A stretch of DNA of 64,000 nucleotides from Yokenella regensburgei ATCC 49455 (lineage in GTDB: Bacteria; Pseudomonadota; Gammaproteobacteria; Enterobacterales; Enterobacteriaceae). The first letter of the stretch is position 1, and each line of letters opens with the position of its first letter. The stretch is from positions 62,001 through 126,000 of the forward strand of contig NZ_JMPS01000067.1 of assembly GCF_000735455.1 (NCBI RefSeq), in the 5' to 3' direction. The position numbers and the translations under genes are program-made. The notes beneath the pieces are model-generated. The model saw nothing but the letters and a program-made list of their open reading frames with translations. It had not been told where the DNA came from and searched no databases. Of the stretch, positions 28,684 to 38,749 are shown one piece after another.

Positions 28684-30138
28684 TCAGCGGAACGGTGGTT
28701 CGTTAAAGGTACGTAATTTACGGGAATGCAGGCGTTCACCCTCGGCGCGCAGCAGATCGATGGCACGAATGCCAATCTGCAGGTGCTCGGAAATCGCGCC
28801 TTCATAGAAACGGTTAGCCTGGCCCGGGAGCTTAATCTCCCCGTGCAGCGGCTTATCAGAGACGCACAGCAGGGTGCCGTAGGGGACGCGGAAGCGATAA
28901 CCCTGAGCGGCGATGGTGGCGCTTTCCATATCGATTGCTACCGCGCGGCTCAGGTTAAAGCGTAGCGCCGAGGCCGAGTAGCGCAGCTCCCAGTTGCGAT
29001 CGTCGGTAGTCACCACGGTGCCGGTGCGCAGACGCTGTTTGACCTCTTCGCCCGGCATGCCGCTGACCTGTTTGGTGGCGTCGTACAGCGCGCGCTGCAC
29101 TTCGGCGATGCTCGGAATCGGGATATCCGGCGGCAGCACGGCATCCAGTACGTGGTCGTCGCGCAGATACGCGTGCGCCAGCACGTAATCGCCAATCATC
29201 TGGCTCTCACGCAGGCCGCCGCAGTGGCCAATCATCAGCCAGACGTCCGGGCGCAGCACCGCCAGATGGTCACAGATCGTTTTCGCGTTCGCCGGACCCA
29301 CGCCGATGTTAACCAGAGTGATACCCTGACCGTCTTTGGTGATGAGGTGCCAGGCGGGCATCTGGTGTTTCTTCCACGCCAGATCGGAAATCGCCTGTTC
29401 GGGGGCTTCGGTTTCAGCGGTTATCCAGATCCCTCCGGCGCAGGAAAGCGCAATGTACGGACTCTCCGGATCGAGGATCTGGTTACAGCCCCAGCGCACG
29501 AACTCGTCGACGTAGCGGGTGTAGTTGGTGAACAGTACGAACGGCTGGAAATGCTCGACCGGCGTGCCGGTATAGTGGCGCAGGCGCGCCAGCGAGAAAT
29601 CAACGCGGCGGGCATCAAAATGCGACAGCGGATAGAACTCACCCGGATGGAACAGGCCATCTGCCGTTTCATCGCCAATCTGTGAGAGTTCGGTGGTCGG
29701 GAAATGGCGGGTCAGCCCGGCGCTCATCGAGCGGTCAAGGGCCAGCGTTGAGCCATCAATCACATACGGGTAGGGGATCTCGTGCTGAGAAAGCCCGACG
29801 GAAATGTGCGCGCCGTAGTCCTGATACAGCAGGTTTAACTGCTCAGCGAGATAGGCGCGAAACAGCGCAGGGTGGGTGATGGTCGTGGTGTAGCACCCGG
29901 CGTGGGTGAAGCGGGCGAAGGCGCGGGTTTTTTGCGCGCTGCCGGCGGAGCCATCCCAGGAGACGGAGAGCTCAGGGTAGACAAACAAACCGCGGGCGCG
30001 GGCGTCGGCGTCCGGCAGGGTGCTGTGATTAATGTAGTCGCCGATGGCGCTACGCAGCGCACTGACCGATTTATCATACAGCGCTTCGAGTTGTTCCAGC
30101 GCTTGCTCAGGGGTCAGACTGGCACCCAATGTGTTCAT
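28684..30138 (-). CDS. amn: AMP nucleosidase
   Basis: This 484-residue protein is nearly identical in long blocks to E. coli Amn, for example PSQHEIPYPYVIDGS-like, LSHFDARRVDFSLARLRHYT and IDMESATIAAQGYRFRVPYG. It hydrolyses AMP to adenine and ribose 5-phosphate, helping control intracellular AMP. The start at 30138 (second of two adjacent ATGs) is six bases after GGAG and matches the E. coli length. In E. coli amn also lies near asn tRNA genes, nac and cbl, which supports the same chromosomal neighbourhood here. Confidence 0.96.
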   Translation of the reverse strand: MNTLGASLTPEQALEQLEALYDKSVSALRSAIGDYINHSTLPDADARARGLFVYPELSVSWDGSAGSAQKTRAFARFTHAGCYTTTITHPALFRAYLAEQLNLLYQDYGAHISVGLSQHEIPYPYVIDGSTLALDRSMSAGLTRHFPTTELSQIGDETADGLFHPGEFYPLSHFDARRVDFSLARLRHYTGTPVEHFQPFVLFTNYTRYVDEFVRWGCNQILDPESPYIALSCAGGIWITAETEAPEQAISDLAWKKHQMPAWHLITKDGQGITLVNIGVGPANAKTICDHLAVLRPDVWLMIGHCGGLRESQMIGDYVLAHAYLRDDHVLDAVLPPDIPIPSIAEVQRALYDATKQVSGMPGEEVKQRLRTGTVVTTDDRNWELRYSASALRFNLSRAVAIDMESATIAAQGYRFRVPYGTLLCVSDKPLHGEIKLPGQANRFYEGAISEHLQIGIRAIDLLRAEGERLHSRKLRTFNEPPFR

Positions 30139-30237
30139 CATTCACTCCTTGTTTTCAGCTGTGCTGCTCTACCGATAGTATGTCAGCGGCGGGCGAAACA
30201 AAAGCTGAGAGAAGGAAGAATCAGAAAAGGCGAATCA

Positions 30238-30261
30238 GCCCGACAGAGGAGGTTATCGGGC
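30238..30261 (-). terminator. Probable terminator of the cystine transporter gene
   Basis: GCCCGA and TCGGGC pair across a 12-base loop just downstream of the transporter stop. On the minus strand a TTTT follows a few bases later. The stem is short, so support is moderate. Confidence 0.45.
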
Positions 30262-30279
30262 CTGAAAAGTGAGTGGAAA

Positions 30280-31623
30280 TTATTGCTCTGGCGCGGTTTC
30301 TGCCAGGTTTGTTTTCTCTTTTTCCAGCAGCCGTGAAGCCAGTACGCCGGACATCATCGAGCCGTTGACGTTAAGCGCGGTACGCGCCATATCCACCACC
30401 GGTTCAATGGCGATAAAAATCCCCACCAGCGCCACCGGGAAGTTGAGCGTCGAGAGCACAATCAGCGCGGCAAAAGTACCGCCACCGCCGACGCCCGCCA
30501 CGCCAATCGAGCCCAGCGCAATGGCGGGCAGCATGGCGGCGAGGAAGGTGAGAGACAGCGGATCGATACCAATAGTCGGCGCAATCATCGCCACCATCAC
30601 TGCCGGATAGATCCCCGCACAGCCGTTCTGCCCCATGCTGGAGCCAAACGATGCGGCGATATTGGCAATGGTATTTGGCACCCCGCATTTTTCCTGGGCG
30701 GCGATCGCCAGCGGAATAGACGCGGCGCTGCTGCGGGAGACAAACGCAAAGGTCAGCGCGGGCCACACGGTTTTGTAATACTGCACCGGGTTCTTCCCGG
30801 CGAGGATCAGCAGAATGCCGTGGACAATAAACATCATCAGCACCGCCAGGTAACAGGCACCGATAAAGCCGAGCAGGCTGGCGAACTGCTCCAGGCGATA
30901 GGTGGAGAACACCTTCGCCATCAGCGCCATCACCCCGTACGGTGTTAACGCAATGACGATGCGCACCATTTTCATCACCCAGAACTGCACCGCGTTGATC
31001 CCGGCGCTCAGTCTGGCACCTTCTTCCGGCGCCTCTTTTTTCACCTTCAGCAGCGCGACGCCCGCAAGCAGGGTAAAGATGACGATCCCGATAACCGAAA
31101 CGCTGCGCGCCCCGGTCAGATCAAGAAACACGTTGGTCGGGATAAGCGAGGTAATCAGCTTCGGCAGCGATACCGCCCCGGTTTTAGCAACATCATCGGC
31201 GGTGAGCGTTGACTGTAAATGCGCAAACGCGCTGGCATCAAGGCCGATGGTGTGGGCGGTCAGCAGGCCGATAAACCCGGCCACCATCACCAGGCACAGC
31301 ATACAGCCCACGATGGTCAGCGACATTTTGCCGATCCCGGCGCTGTTTTCGAGCTTGTTAATAGCGGAGAGAATCGAAATAAAGATAAGCGGGATCGCGA
31401 CTAGCTTCAGCAGATTCACATAGCCGTTGCCGACAACGCTGTACCACTCAATAACCGACTGGTTGTGCTCCATCGGCAGCAGATGCAGAGAAAGCCCCAG
31501 CAGGGCACCGAGGAAAATGGCGATAAAAACGCTTTTTGAGAGAGACGCGCTGCGCTTGTCGATTTTGTACACGCCGTAGCAGCAAACAAGGAAGACCGCG
31601 ATATACGCGAGAGTGATGAACAT
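30280..31623 (-). CDS. tcyP: L-cystine/dicarboxylate symporter (TcyP/YdjN-like)
   Basis: The 447-residue inner-membrane protein belongs to the DAACS (SLC1-like) family. It has about eight transmembrane helices plus re-entrant hairpins marked by FAFVSRSSAASIPLAI and a glycine-rich AGVGGGGTFAALIVL segment. Length and sequence are closest to the L-cystine importer TcyP (YdjN), a sodium- or proton-coupled carrier. Substrate assignment rests on similarity only. The start at 31623 (MFITLAY) follows GAGG and was preferred to an upstream ATG. Confidence 0.82.
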   Translation of the reverse strand: MFITLAYIAVFLVCCYGVYKIDKRSASLSKSVFIAIFLGALLGLSLHLLPMEHNQSVIEWYSVVGNGYVNLLKLVAIPLIFISILSAINKLENSAGIGKMSLTIVGCMLCLVMVAGFIGLLTAHTIGLDASAFAHLQSTLTADDVAKTGAVSLPKLITSLIPTNVFLDLTGARSVSVIGIVIFTLLAGVALLKVKKEAPEEGARLSAGINAVQFWVMKMVRIVIALTPYGVMALMAKVFSTYRLEQFASLLGFIGACYLAVLMMFIVHGILLILAGKNPVQYYKTVWPALTFAFVSRSSAASIPLAIAAQEKCGVPNTIANIAASFGSSMGQNGCAGIYPAVMVAMIAPTIGIDPLSLTFLAAMLPAIALGSIGVAGVGGGGTFAALIVLSTLNFPVALVGIFIAIEPVVDMARTALNVNGSMMSGVLASRLLEKEKTNLAETAPEQ

Positions 31624-32038
31624 AGATGTAGCCTCTTGCCCCATTCAGCACCTGAAATGCCGGAAAGAGATTGTTTTCATTGAAGTAAACCTGAGCTGCA
31701 AACCAGCGTCAGAACCGCCAGGGATTATAAGGCGTTAAATTTCAATTCACTATCAATAGCAGGGATATTATGCGGAAAATTGTAACGAAGGGCGCATTTT
31801 CGGAGGCTAATAGCAAGCCGCATGGCGGGTAAGGGCACCTGTTACCTGTCACCACCACCCTGCACTTATGCGAGCCGTCACGCAAAACGATGAGTCGTTT
31901 TCAGCTTCTGTCATCAATGGCTGGAATGCGCTATCCATTTGCCAAAAATGCCACATGCACTTCCTCAGTCGAGTCGTCATTATCCCTGTTATCGATTTGC
32001 ATCTATATAGCTTGTGATCTATATTGTCGGGAGGACTT
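31624..32038. promoter_or_regulatory. Intergenic region with tcyP and higBA promoters
   Basis: No gene is seen in these 415 bases. The left part should hold the promoter of the minus-strand transporter. The right part has the direct repeat ATCTATAT (32001-32008 and 32017-32024) just before higB, a candidate antitoxin operator. Confidence 0.5.
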
Positions 32039-32392
32039 GTGTGGGAGATTAAAACTACGGATTGGTTTGACGGTTGGTTTAGTGCGCTTTGTGCAACCGA
32101 TCGGACTTGTGTACTGGCGGCATTACTTGTATTGCGCGAAAAGGGACCAGGATTGCCCAGACCTTATGCCGATACGCTCAAAGGTTCCCGCTACGGCAAC
32201 ATGAAAGAGTTGCGTGTTCAAAGCCGGGGCGATCCGATACGAGTATTTTTTGCCTTCGATCCCTATCGGACCGGTATTTTGCTTTGTGCTGGTAACAAGG
32301 CCGGTAATGAAAAACGTTTTTATGACCAGATGATCCCGCTTGCCGACCGGGAATTTACAGATTATCTGAATACGTTAGTTGACCAGGAGTAA
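32039..32392 (+). CDS. higB: HigB-like toxin (RelE superfamily, Gp49-like)
   Basis: The 117-residue product starts at GTG 32039, with GGGAGG five bases before it, and matches phage-derived Gp49-like/HigB toxins: WEIKTTDWFDGWF near the start and RVFFAFDPYRTGILLCAGNKAG in the core. These are ribosome-dependent mRNA endonucleases of the RelE fold. The gene precedes its antitoxin by 4 bases, the reversed (toxin-first) order typical of higBA. The stop codon at 32390-32392 is intact. Confidence 0.85.
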   Translation: MWEIKTTDWFDGWFSALCATDRTCVLAALLVLREKGPGLPRPYADTLKGSRYGNMKELRVQSRGDPIRVFFAFDPYRTGILLCAGNKAGNEKRFYDQMIPLADREFTDYLNTLVDQE

Positions 32393-32396
32393 CACA

Positions 32397-32699
32397 ATGG
32401 GCAGAACGCTCGAACAGCTTCTTGTGGATGAAAAACCGGATGTCGTGGCCGATGCACAGGCGATGGCGGTGGACATGCTGCTCAACATCCATCTTGCCGA
32501 ACTGCGAGAGAAAGTGCAGAAAACGCAGGTAGAAATGGCGGAAACCTTAGGTATCCGGCAGCCTACCGTCGCCAGCATGGAAAAACCGGGGCGCGATCTA
32601 AAACTGTCTACGCTCAAACGCTATGTTGAGGCAGCAGGCGGTAAGCTACGTCTTGACGTGGAGTTGCCGGACGGCTCTCACTACGGCTTTGCTTTATAA
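32397..32699 (+). CDS. higA: HigA-like XRE antitoxin
   Basis: This 100-residue protein has a helix-turn-helix of the XRE type (KTQVEMAETLGIRQPTVASMEKPGRDLKLSTL in broad outline, about residues 44-75) and a C-terminal strand. It would bind and neutralise HigB and repress the operon. The start at 32397 (MGRTLEQ) follows the toxin's AGGAG. A clear terminator follows at 32720-32746. Confidence 0.85.
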   Translation: MGRTLEQLLVDEKPDVVADAQAMAVDMLLNIHLAELREKVQKTQVEMAETLGIRQPTVASMEKPGRDLKLSTLKRYVEAAGGKLRLDVELPDGSHYGFAL

Positions 32700-32719
32700 A
32701 TACGCGAGAATAGAAAAAG

Positions 32720-32746
32720 CCCGCTTAAATTTCTCTAAGCGGGTTT
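32720..32746 (+). terminator. Terminator of higBA
   Basis: CCCGCTTA and TAAGCGGG form an 8-bp stem with an 8-base loop, followed by TTT. The stem is nearly the same as the one beside tRNA-Asn at 54061-54086. Confidence 0.75.
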
Positions 32747-32848
32747 CTGTTGCCGTCAGCTTAGTGCCAGACGTGGGCAATGATGCTGGTTATGTGTGGA
32801 AAGTCAAAGCTACCTGTAGGCAGCTTTGATAAAGCGAAAGCAGCAATA

Positions 32849-33268
32849 CTATAAATTCGTTTTTATTAGATAGTGCCTTTGTGAGCCTATTTTAGGGAAG
32901 TCAGGTAATGACATTTGAAGTATATAACCCTGTTTTTCATAAAAAGGGAGAGCCTGGAAGCTAAAGGTATCTACAAGTCCATGAACACATCCTTTCCGCA
33001 AACCTTCTTTTTCAGCCACATCCATAAGTTTGCTCCCCAAACCGCTGCTCCTTGCAGATTCACTTACCCAAAGATAGTCGATGCAGAGCCACGGACCTTT
33101 TCTGTCAGCAATTAACCCGCCTACCATTTCACCGCTTTCGTTTCTGCAGTAGACCCCAAGCTGCCCATTTTTACTAAAATCGATGAACTGAGCATTGTAG
33201 CTTCTTAATCCGGTTAATAGTTCTTCTTTATCATATTCAGTAACTTGATGTGTGATTTGAATGTCCAT
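32849..33268 (-). CDS. GNAT family N-acetyltransferase
   Basis: The 139-residue product ([21 protein letters not shown]...) has GNAT motif A at [24 protein letters not shown], the acetyl-CoA pyrophosphate-binding loop RSSGLG, and the later LPFYEKQGY segment. The start at 33268 follows a weak ribosome-binding site. It resembles small acetyltransferases of unknown substrate found in accessory regions. No operon partner is seen. Confidence 0.78.
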   Translation of the reverse strand: MDIQITHQVTEYDKEELLTGLRSYNAQFIDFSKNGQLGVYCRNESGEMVGGLIADRKGPWLCIDYLWVSESARSSGLGSKLMDVAEKEGLRKGCVHGLVDTFSFQALPFYEKQGYILQMSLPDFPKIGSQRHYLIKTNL

Positions 33269-33646
33269 ACATATCCAATTGAACAAGTTTGCATCTGGAA
33301 CTTAATGTTATAAATAAGTTAATAAAATATTTCAATGGAAGGTTTGTATTTAATTCTGGGGGGCAGGTCACGTCCGCTTCTCGCTCTCAGGTGATCTTAC
33401 AACACTTCAACAGTTCGGCGTCATGTCGAAGCAGAAGTAGCTTACATCATGCTGTATTTACATATGAGATGCAGGCATATTTCACAGCTAATTTCATACA
33501 TTACTTGCATGATTAATTTATACTATTGTAATATTCATCACTTGAATATCGTTTCTCAATTTTTGCTTTGTAATAATAACTTCCCATTAACTTATCGTTT
33601 AACTAAGCGCCCTCTGAGAATAAAATAAATAACAACAAGGAAAAAT
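33269..33646. other. AT-rich intergenic region with a GTCCGCTTC repeat fragment
   Basis: Nothing gene-like was seen in these 378 bases. They contain a partial member of the dispersed GTCCGC repeat (CGTCCGCTTCTCGCTC, 33371-33386) and an AT-rich stretch that likely holds the promoter for the acetyltransferase at 33647. Confidence 0.4.
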
Positions 33647-34180
33647 GTGAATATTTATATAAATGAAGAAAACATTGAAGACATTCTACAAGTAGAACAC
33701 GTTATCACTGAAGCATTTGGCTCAAGAGAGGAAGCTGACCTGGTCAGCGCATTGCGCGATGATTCTGGCTGGATATCGGCTCTTTCTTTGGTTGCAAAAG
33801 ATGAAAAGGGCAATATTGTCGGACACGCACTGTGTACACGATCAAGCATTGGTACACATCCTTCCCTGACGCTCGCACCTGTTGCAGTTCTTCCTGAGCA
33901 CCAAGGAAAGGGCATTGGTTGCGACCTTATTAAGGCATGCATTGATATCGGCAGGAAGATGGGGGAAAAAACGATGACTGTTCTTGGGCATCCGGGCTAT
34001 TACCCACGTTTTGGCTTTGAACAAGCTTCAATATACGGAGTAACTTGTAGTCTGAGCGCGGGCCCTGATGAAGCAAAAATGATAATGGCTTTGGACGAAA
34101 CCCCAATCCCTACCGGGGAGATGGGGTTTTGCAAACCGATGTCCGATGCAGTTAAGGCGTATCAGCCACACGATGAGTAA
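33647..34180 (+). CDS. GNAT family N-acetyltransferase (YhbS-like)
   Basis: This 177-residue protein has the extended GNAT layout of the YhbS family: APVAVLPEHQGKGIGCDLIKACID as motif A and MTVLGHPGYYPRFGFEQAS near the C-terminal third. The start is GTG 33647, preceded by AAGGAA. Its substrate is unknown. A terminator lies 28 bases after the stop. Confidence 0.85.
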   Translation: MNIYINEENIEDILQVEHVITEAFGSREEADLVSALRDDSGWISALSLVAKDEKGNIVGHALCTRSSIGTHPSLTLAPVAVLPEHQGKGIGCDLIKACIDIGRKMGEKTMTVLGHPGYYPRFGFEQASIYGVTCSLSAGPDEAKMIMALDETPIPTGEMGFCKPMSDAVKAYQPHDE

Positions 34181-34207
34181 CCATCTGTATACATTCAGCT
34201 TTAAAAC

Positions 34208-34233
34208 TGCCGTTCAATTTGAGCGGCATTTTT
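34208..34233 (+). terminator. Terminator after the YhbS-like acetyltransferase
   Basis: TGCCG and CGGCA pair around an 11-base stretch that can pair further (TCA/TGA), followed by TTTTT. Confidence 0.6.
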
Positions 34234-34417
34234 AACTTGCACAGCTTTAGCCCCCATTCTTCAGGCTGACAAATATAACGTAAGACCATCGTTCAACGTA
34301 GATAACGTCCGCTCTTCGCTCGTTGCGGGCTTAGCTGTCCTTCTACCCGACAGCTAAGCGCTATGAACGGACGTCGTTCAAATTCCATTGCATTAATACA
34401 TTCGCTGCCGTGAGTGG

Positions 34418-34819
34418 TCAGCTATGATTTCCGGCGAAGGCCAGTCCTTCATCTTCCCATCCCGTCAGTCCTCCAATCATTATCTTTACCGGCAGGCCAA
34501 GCTGAGCCAGCTTCAGTGCGGCCCGGTCAGCGCCGTTGCAGTGTGGCCCGGCGCAGTAGACGACAAACAGCGTCTCTTTTGGCCATTTATTCATCGTCTC
34601 TGCGGTAATCATTTTGTGTGGTAAATGAATGGCGTTGGGAAGATGGCGACGGGTAAAGGTTTCCTCGCTGCCAACAACATGCAGCAGCACGAAATCCATT
34701 TCCCCTGCATTCATGGCGGCGTTGACATCAGAGCAGTCTGTTTCGGTGCTAAGGCGGCGGGAAAAATGGTCGATCGCTTCAGAAGCACTGGCGGTAGGGG
34801 TTGCTGTTACTGTACTCAT
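34418..34819 (-). CDS. Rhodanese-like sulfurtransferase
   Basis: The 133-residue single-domain rhodanese has the substrate loop YCAGPHCNGA with the catalytic cysteine in CAGPHC. It also has the usual HLPNAIHLPHKMI segment (CH2A motif) and ends GGLTGWEDEGL. Such proteins transfer sulfane sulfur from donors such as thiosulfate. It is divergent from a GlxA-type regulator across 81 bases, which suggests regulation by that protein. Confidence 0.87.
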   Translation of the reverse strand: MSTVTATPTASASEAIDHFSRRLSTETDCSDVNAAMNAGEMDFVLLHVVGSEETFTRRHLPNAIHLPHKMITAETMNKWPKETLFVVYCAGPHCNGADRAALKLAQLGLPVKIMIGGLTGWEDEGLAFAGNHS

Positions 34820-34900
34820 GGTATTCCTTCTCGTGGTGGTCTGGTGTAGTGTGTTACGTCTTATCTCACCAGATATCCGCTAACTCCACCGCCGCCAACC

Positions 34901-35890
34901 ATGACAGAAATCGCCAGGATTGTGACAACAGCTTCCCGCCCACTGGTCGTCGTTCTGGCTTACGACGGACTATGTACCTTTGAATTTGGCGTTGCCGTAG
35001 AGATCTTCGGTCTGCCACGTCCTGAACTGAGGGAAAACTGGTATCGCTTTGCTGTCGCTTCTATTGATGAAGGCGAATTGCGGGCCACTGGCGGGATCAG
35101 AGTGGTGGTGGATGGTGGCTACGAGTTACTGGAGCAGGCGGATATGCTGGTCGTCCCCGGTTGGCGCGGAGTACAAACCCCGGTACCTGAAGCACTTTGC
35201 ATTGCGCTGAGCCAGGCTCACCAACGCGGTTGCCGCATTATGTCTATCTGCTCTGGCGTATTTGTCCTTGCCGCCGCGGGTCTGTTGAACGGACGAAAGG
35301 CAACAACACACTGGCGGTATACCGAAGCGCTACAGCAGCGTTACCCGGAAATCGACGTCGTGAATGATGTGCTGTACGTCGGTGATGACAATTTGATGAC
35401 ATCCGCGGGCAGCGCTGCCGGTATCGACCTTTGTCTGCACGCCGTGCGCTGTGACTACGGCCTGGAAATCGCCAATAACGTGGCGCGCCGACTGGTTATC
35501 CAGCTTCATCGTGATGGCGATCAGTCGCAGCAGATAGCGCATCCTGTCGCCCGCGCTCGGGAAAGCCGGCGTCTGGGTTTATTGTTTGACTGGCTGCAAA
35601 CACATATCGCCGAGCCGCATACCTTAGAAATCATGGCGAATCGTGCAGGTATGAGTCCACGCACCTTGCAGCGCCGTTTTCAGGAAGCTACGGGGCTGAC
35701 CCCAGCCCAATGGTTGCTTGAGGAACGCCTTAAGCGTGTGCAGCTGGCATTAAGAAGTAGCCGCCTGAGTATTGAACACATTGCAGAACAAAACGGGTTT
35801 GGTACCGCGGGCACACTCCGGCATCACTTCCAGAAACGATTTACCCTCAGCCCGCAAGCCTGGCGCAAACAGTTCAGGTCAGAGCGTTAA
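34901..35890 (+). CDS. ftrA: GlxA/FtrA-type AraC family regulator with DJ-1/PfpI domain
   Basis: This 329-residue protein joins an N-terminal DJ-1/PfpI amidotransferase-like domain (including CSGVFVLAAAGLLNGRKATTH) to a C-terminal AraC double helix-turn-helix (ANRAGMSPRTLQRRFQEATG and later FGTAGTLRHHFQKRFT). That matches transcriptional regulator FtrA. The family controls varied genes, and the divergent rhodanese gene is the obvious candidate target. The symbol rests on overall similarity. Confidence 0.82.
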   Translation: MTEIARIVTTASRPLVVVLAYDGLCTFEFGVAVEIFGLPRPELRENWYRFAVASIDEGELRATGGIRVVVDGGYELLEQADMLVVPGWRGVQTPVPEALCIALSQAHQRGCRIMSICSGVFVLAAAGLLNGRKATTHWRYTEALQQRYPEIDVVNDVLYVGDDNLMTSAGSAAGIDLCLHAVRCDYGLEIANNVARRLVIQLHRDGDQSQQIAHPVARARESRRLGLLFDWLQTHIAEPHTLEIMANRAGMSPRTLQRRFQEATGLTPAQWLLEERLKRVQLALRSSRLSIEHIAEQNGFGTAGTLRHHFQKRFTLSPQAWRKQFRSER

Positions 35891-36038
35891 CTCACTGAGT
35901 CTGGGATCCTGCGCTCTTGTCCGGCGGATAATGCCATCTTAAGGTTTTCTTCATCTTATTGAACCCCTCGGTTGCGGTTCAGGATTTTTATTGCAGCAAT
36001 GTTGCCATTCGCCCTATTTCACACTGTTGTGTGGAAAT

Positions 36039-36057
36039 TAAAATCATTATCATTATA
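36039..36057 (+). promoter_or_regulatory. Fur-box-like operator upstream of the ferric-iron ABC operon
   Basis: The reverse complement TATAATGATAATGATTTTA matches 15 of 19 positions of the Fur consensus. It lies 78 bases before the binding-protein ATG, where an iron-repressed promoter is expected. Confidence 0.72.
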
Positions 36058-36134
36058 ACTATCATGTCGATGTGCTTTAATCCGCTCGCTACGCATTCAG
36101 GTGTTATGTAATCATTTCTATAAAGGATTAACGT

Positions 36135-37151
36135 ATGAAGTTTGGTTTATCATCCCTTTGCTCCATTGCGGTGCTGACCTCATCTGTTTTGTTAACACCG
36201 TTCGCGAGTGCCGCGGACAGCAGCGGTGGGCTTGTGGTTTACAACGCCCAGCATGAAAATCTGGTGAAGTCATGGGTCGACGGCTTCACTAAAGAAACCG
36301 GCATCAAAGTGACGCTGCGTAACGGCGGCGACAGCGAGCTGGGCAACGCTCTGGTGCAGGAGGGCAGCGCGTCACCCGCTGACGTTTTCCTGACCGAGAA
36401 CTCACCGGCGATGGTGCTGGTGGATAATGCAAAACTGTTTGCCCCGCTGGATCAAGCGACCCTGGACCAGGTGACTCCGGCATTTCGCCCGCAGCACGGG
36501 CGCTGGATTGGTATCGCGGCGCGTAGCACGGTCTTCGTCTATAACCCTGCGAAACTGAACGAATCTCAGCTGCCAAAATCGTTGATGGATCTGGCGAAGC
36601 CAGAGTGGAAAGGGCGCTGGGCGGCCTCTCCATCCGGTGCGGATTTCCAGGCTATCGTCAGCGCAATGCTGGCGCTGAAAGGCGAGCAGGCGACGCTGGA
36701 ATGGCTGAAAGCGATGAAAACTAACTCTGTCGCCTATAAAGGCAACAGCACGGTGATGAAAGCGGTGAACGCGGGTCAGATTGATGGCGGGGTGATTTAC
36801 CACTACTACCGCTTTGTTGACCAGGCGAAAACCGGTGAAAACAGCAAAAATACCCAGCTGCACTACTTCAAACACCAGGATCCTGGCGCCTTCGTCAGCA
36901 TTTCCGGTGGCGGCGTGCTGGCTTCCAGCAAGCATCAGCAGCAGGCGCAGGCCTTCGTGAAGTACATCACCAGCAAAGCCGGGCAGGACAGTCTGCGTAC
37001 CAACGATGCATTTGAATATGCGGTAGGCGTGAATGCGGCGTCTAACCCGAAGCTGGTTCCACTGAAGGATCTGGACGCGCCAAAAGTTGAGCCTTCAACA
37101 CTCAATAACAAAAAAGTCATTGATTTGATGACGCAAGCTGGCCTTCTTTAA
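36135..37151 (+). CDS. Ferric-iron ABC transporter periplasmic binding protein (FbpA/SfuA-like)
   Basis: A 338-residue class-C ferric-binding protein with a signal peptide (to about residue 26, FASA-AD). It starts GLVVYNAQHENLV and has the paired iron-binding tyrosines at residues 224-225 in IYHYYRF. It binds free Fe3+ in the periplasm and hands it to the permease. It forms a tight operon with the next two genes (22-base and 1-base gaps), preceded by a Fur box. Confidence 0.9.
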   Translation: MKFGLSSLCSIAVLTSSVLLTPFASAADSSGGLVVYNAQHENLVKSWVDGFTKETGIKVTLRNGGDSELGNALVQEGSASPADVFLTENSPAMVLVDNAKLFAPLDQATLDQVTPAFRPQHGRWIGIAARSTVFVYNPAKLNESQLPKSLMDLAKPEWKGRWAASPSGADFQAIVSAMLALKGEQATLEWLKAMKTNSVAYKGNSTVMKAVNAGQIDGGVIYHYYRFVDQAKTGENSKNTQLHYFKHQDPGAFVSISGGGVLASSKHQQQAQAFVKYITSKAGQDSLRTNDAFEYAVGVNAASNPKLVPLKDLDAPKVEPSTLNNKKVIDLMTQAGLL

Positions 37152-37173
37152 TTGATGTAGTGGTGAGTGCCTG

Positions 37174-38748
37174 ATGTCAGTAGTCAATATTACCCACGCG
37201 CCTGGCGTTCGGCGGCGTGGGGTGCAGCGCCGCCCGGCGTTGACGATGATTTTACTTGCAATACTGTTCTCGCTGTTCTCGCTGATCCCACCCGCCTTTG
37301 TGGTGGTAATGGGGTTTGACACCGGCTGGGAAACGGCCAGGGCACTCATTTTCCGCCCGCGTGTTGCTGAGCTTCTCAGCAACACGCTGCTGTTGGTGAT
37401 TATTTCCGTTCCGCTCTGTGTGCTGGTTGGCGTTATGCTGGCCTGGCTTACCGAAAGAACGACCCTTGCCGGACGCCGCGTCTGGTCGGTTCTGGCCGTT
37501 GTGCCGCTGGCGATCCCGGCCTTTGTGCAAAGCTATGCCTGGGTCAGCGCGGTGCCATCCCTTCACGGTTTAGGCGCCGGGGTTTTTCTCTCGGTACTGG
37601 CCTATTACCCATTTATTTATCTCCCTGTCTCTGCGGTATTGCGCCGCCTCGACCCGACGCTGGAAGATGTCGCTGCGTCGTTAGGCACGCCGCCGTGGGC
37701 GGTCTTTTTCCGTATCGTCCTGCCGCAGCTGAAGCTGGCTGTCTGGGGCGGTGCCCTGCTGGTCACACTGCATCTGCTGGCCGAATACGGCCTGTATGCG
37801 ATGATCCGCTTTGATACTTTCACCACCGCTATTTACGATCAGTTCCAGTCAACCTTCAGCGGCCCGGCGGCGAATATGCTGGCGGGCGTACTGGCGCTCT
37901 GTTGCCTGGTGTTCCTGACGCTTGAGGGGACCACGCGCGGTAAAGCGCGTTATGCCCGCGTGGGCTCGGGGTCGCCCCGCGAGCAGCACCGCTTGCAACT
38001 GAACCTGCCGCTGAGCGTGGTGGGGCAGCTTTTCTCGCTGACGGTGCTGATGCTGGCATTAGTCGTGCCGCTGGCGGTGCTGTGTCGCTGGCTATGGCTG
38101 GGCGGCGTTGCAAACTGGACGCATGCCGATCTCTGGCTGTCATTGCGCCAGACCATCATGCTGGCCTCCGGCGGCGCGTTGCTGATTATCCTGGCGGGGA
38201 TCCCGGTCACCTGGCTGACGGTGCGTTATCCGCGTCCGCTGTTCCGCGCGCTTGAGGCATGTAACTACTTCACCAGTTCGCTGCCGGGGATTGTGGTGGC
38301 GCTGTCGCTGGTGACGGTGACCATCCACTACATGCGTCCGGTTTATCAAACGGAGTTCACCCTCTTTCTGGCCTATCTGCTGATGTTTATGCCGCGCGGC
38401 CTGGTGAATCTGCGCGCAGGTATCGCTCAGGCTCCCCTGGAGCTGGAAAATGTTGCCCGTAGTTTGGGCAAAACCCAGGCCAGCGCCATCTGGGGGATCA
38501 CGATACGTCTGGCCGCGCCAGGCGTGGCCGCCGGCGGTGCGCTGGTGTTCCTCGGCATTACCAACGAACTCACGGCTACGCTGCTGCTTTCACCGCTGGG
38601 AACCAGAACGCTCTCCACCGGATTCTGGGCGCTGACCAGTGAAATCGATTATGTCGCCGCGGCGCCTTACGCACTGTTGATGGTGCTTATCTCGCTGCCG
38701 CTGACCGGACTTCTGTATGTGCAGTCGCAAAAATTAGCGGGCCTGTAA
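37174..38748 (+). CDS. Ferric-iron ABC transporter permease (FbpB/SfuB-like)
   Basis: The 524-residue inner-membrane protein consists of two tandem permease halves, about 12 transmembrane helices in all. Each half has an EAA loop for contact with the ATPase ([22 protein letters not shown] and [18 protein letters not shown]). That duplication is typical of FbpB/SfuB permeases. It lies 22 bases after the binding protein and ends 1 base before the ATPase gene. Confidence 0.92.
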   Translation: MSVVNITHAPGVRRRGVQRRPALTMILLAILFSLFSLIPPAFVVVMGFDTGWETARALIFRPRVAELLSNTLLLVIISVPLCVLVGVMLAWLTERTTLAGRRVWSVLAVVPLAIPAFVQSYAWVSAVPSLHGLGAGVFLSVLAYYPFIYLPVSAVLRRLDPTLEDVAASLGTPPWAVFFRIVLPQLKLAVWGGALLVTLHLLAEYGLYAMIRFDTFTTAIYDQFQSTFSGPAANMLAGVLALCCLVFLTLEGTTRGKARYARVGSGSPREQHRLQLNLPLSVVGQLFSLTVLMLALVVPLAVLCRWLWLGGVANWTHADLWLSLRQTIMLASGGALLIILAGIPVTWLTVRYPRPLFRALEACNYFTSSLPGIVVALSLVTVTIHYMRPVYQTEFTLFLAYLLMFMPRGLVNLRAGIAQAPLELENVARSLGKTQASAIWGITIRLAAPGVAAGGALVFLGITNELTATLLLSPLGTRTLSTGFWALTSEIDYVAAAPYALLMVLISLPLTGLLYVQSQKLAGL

Positions 38749-38749
38749 G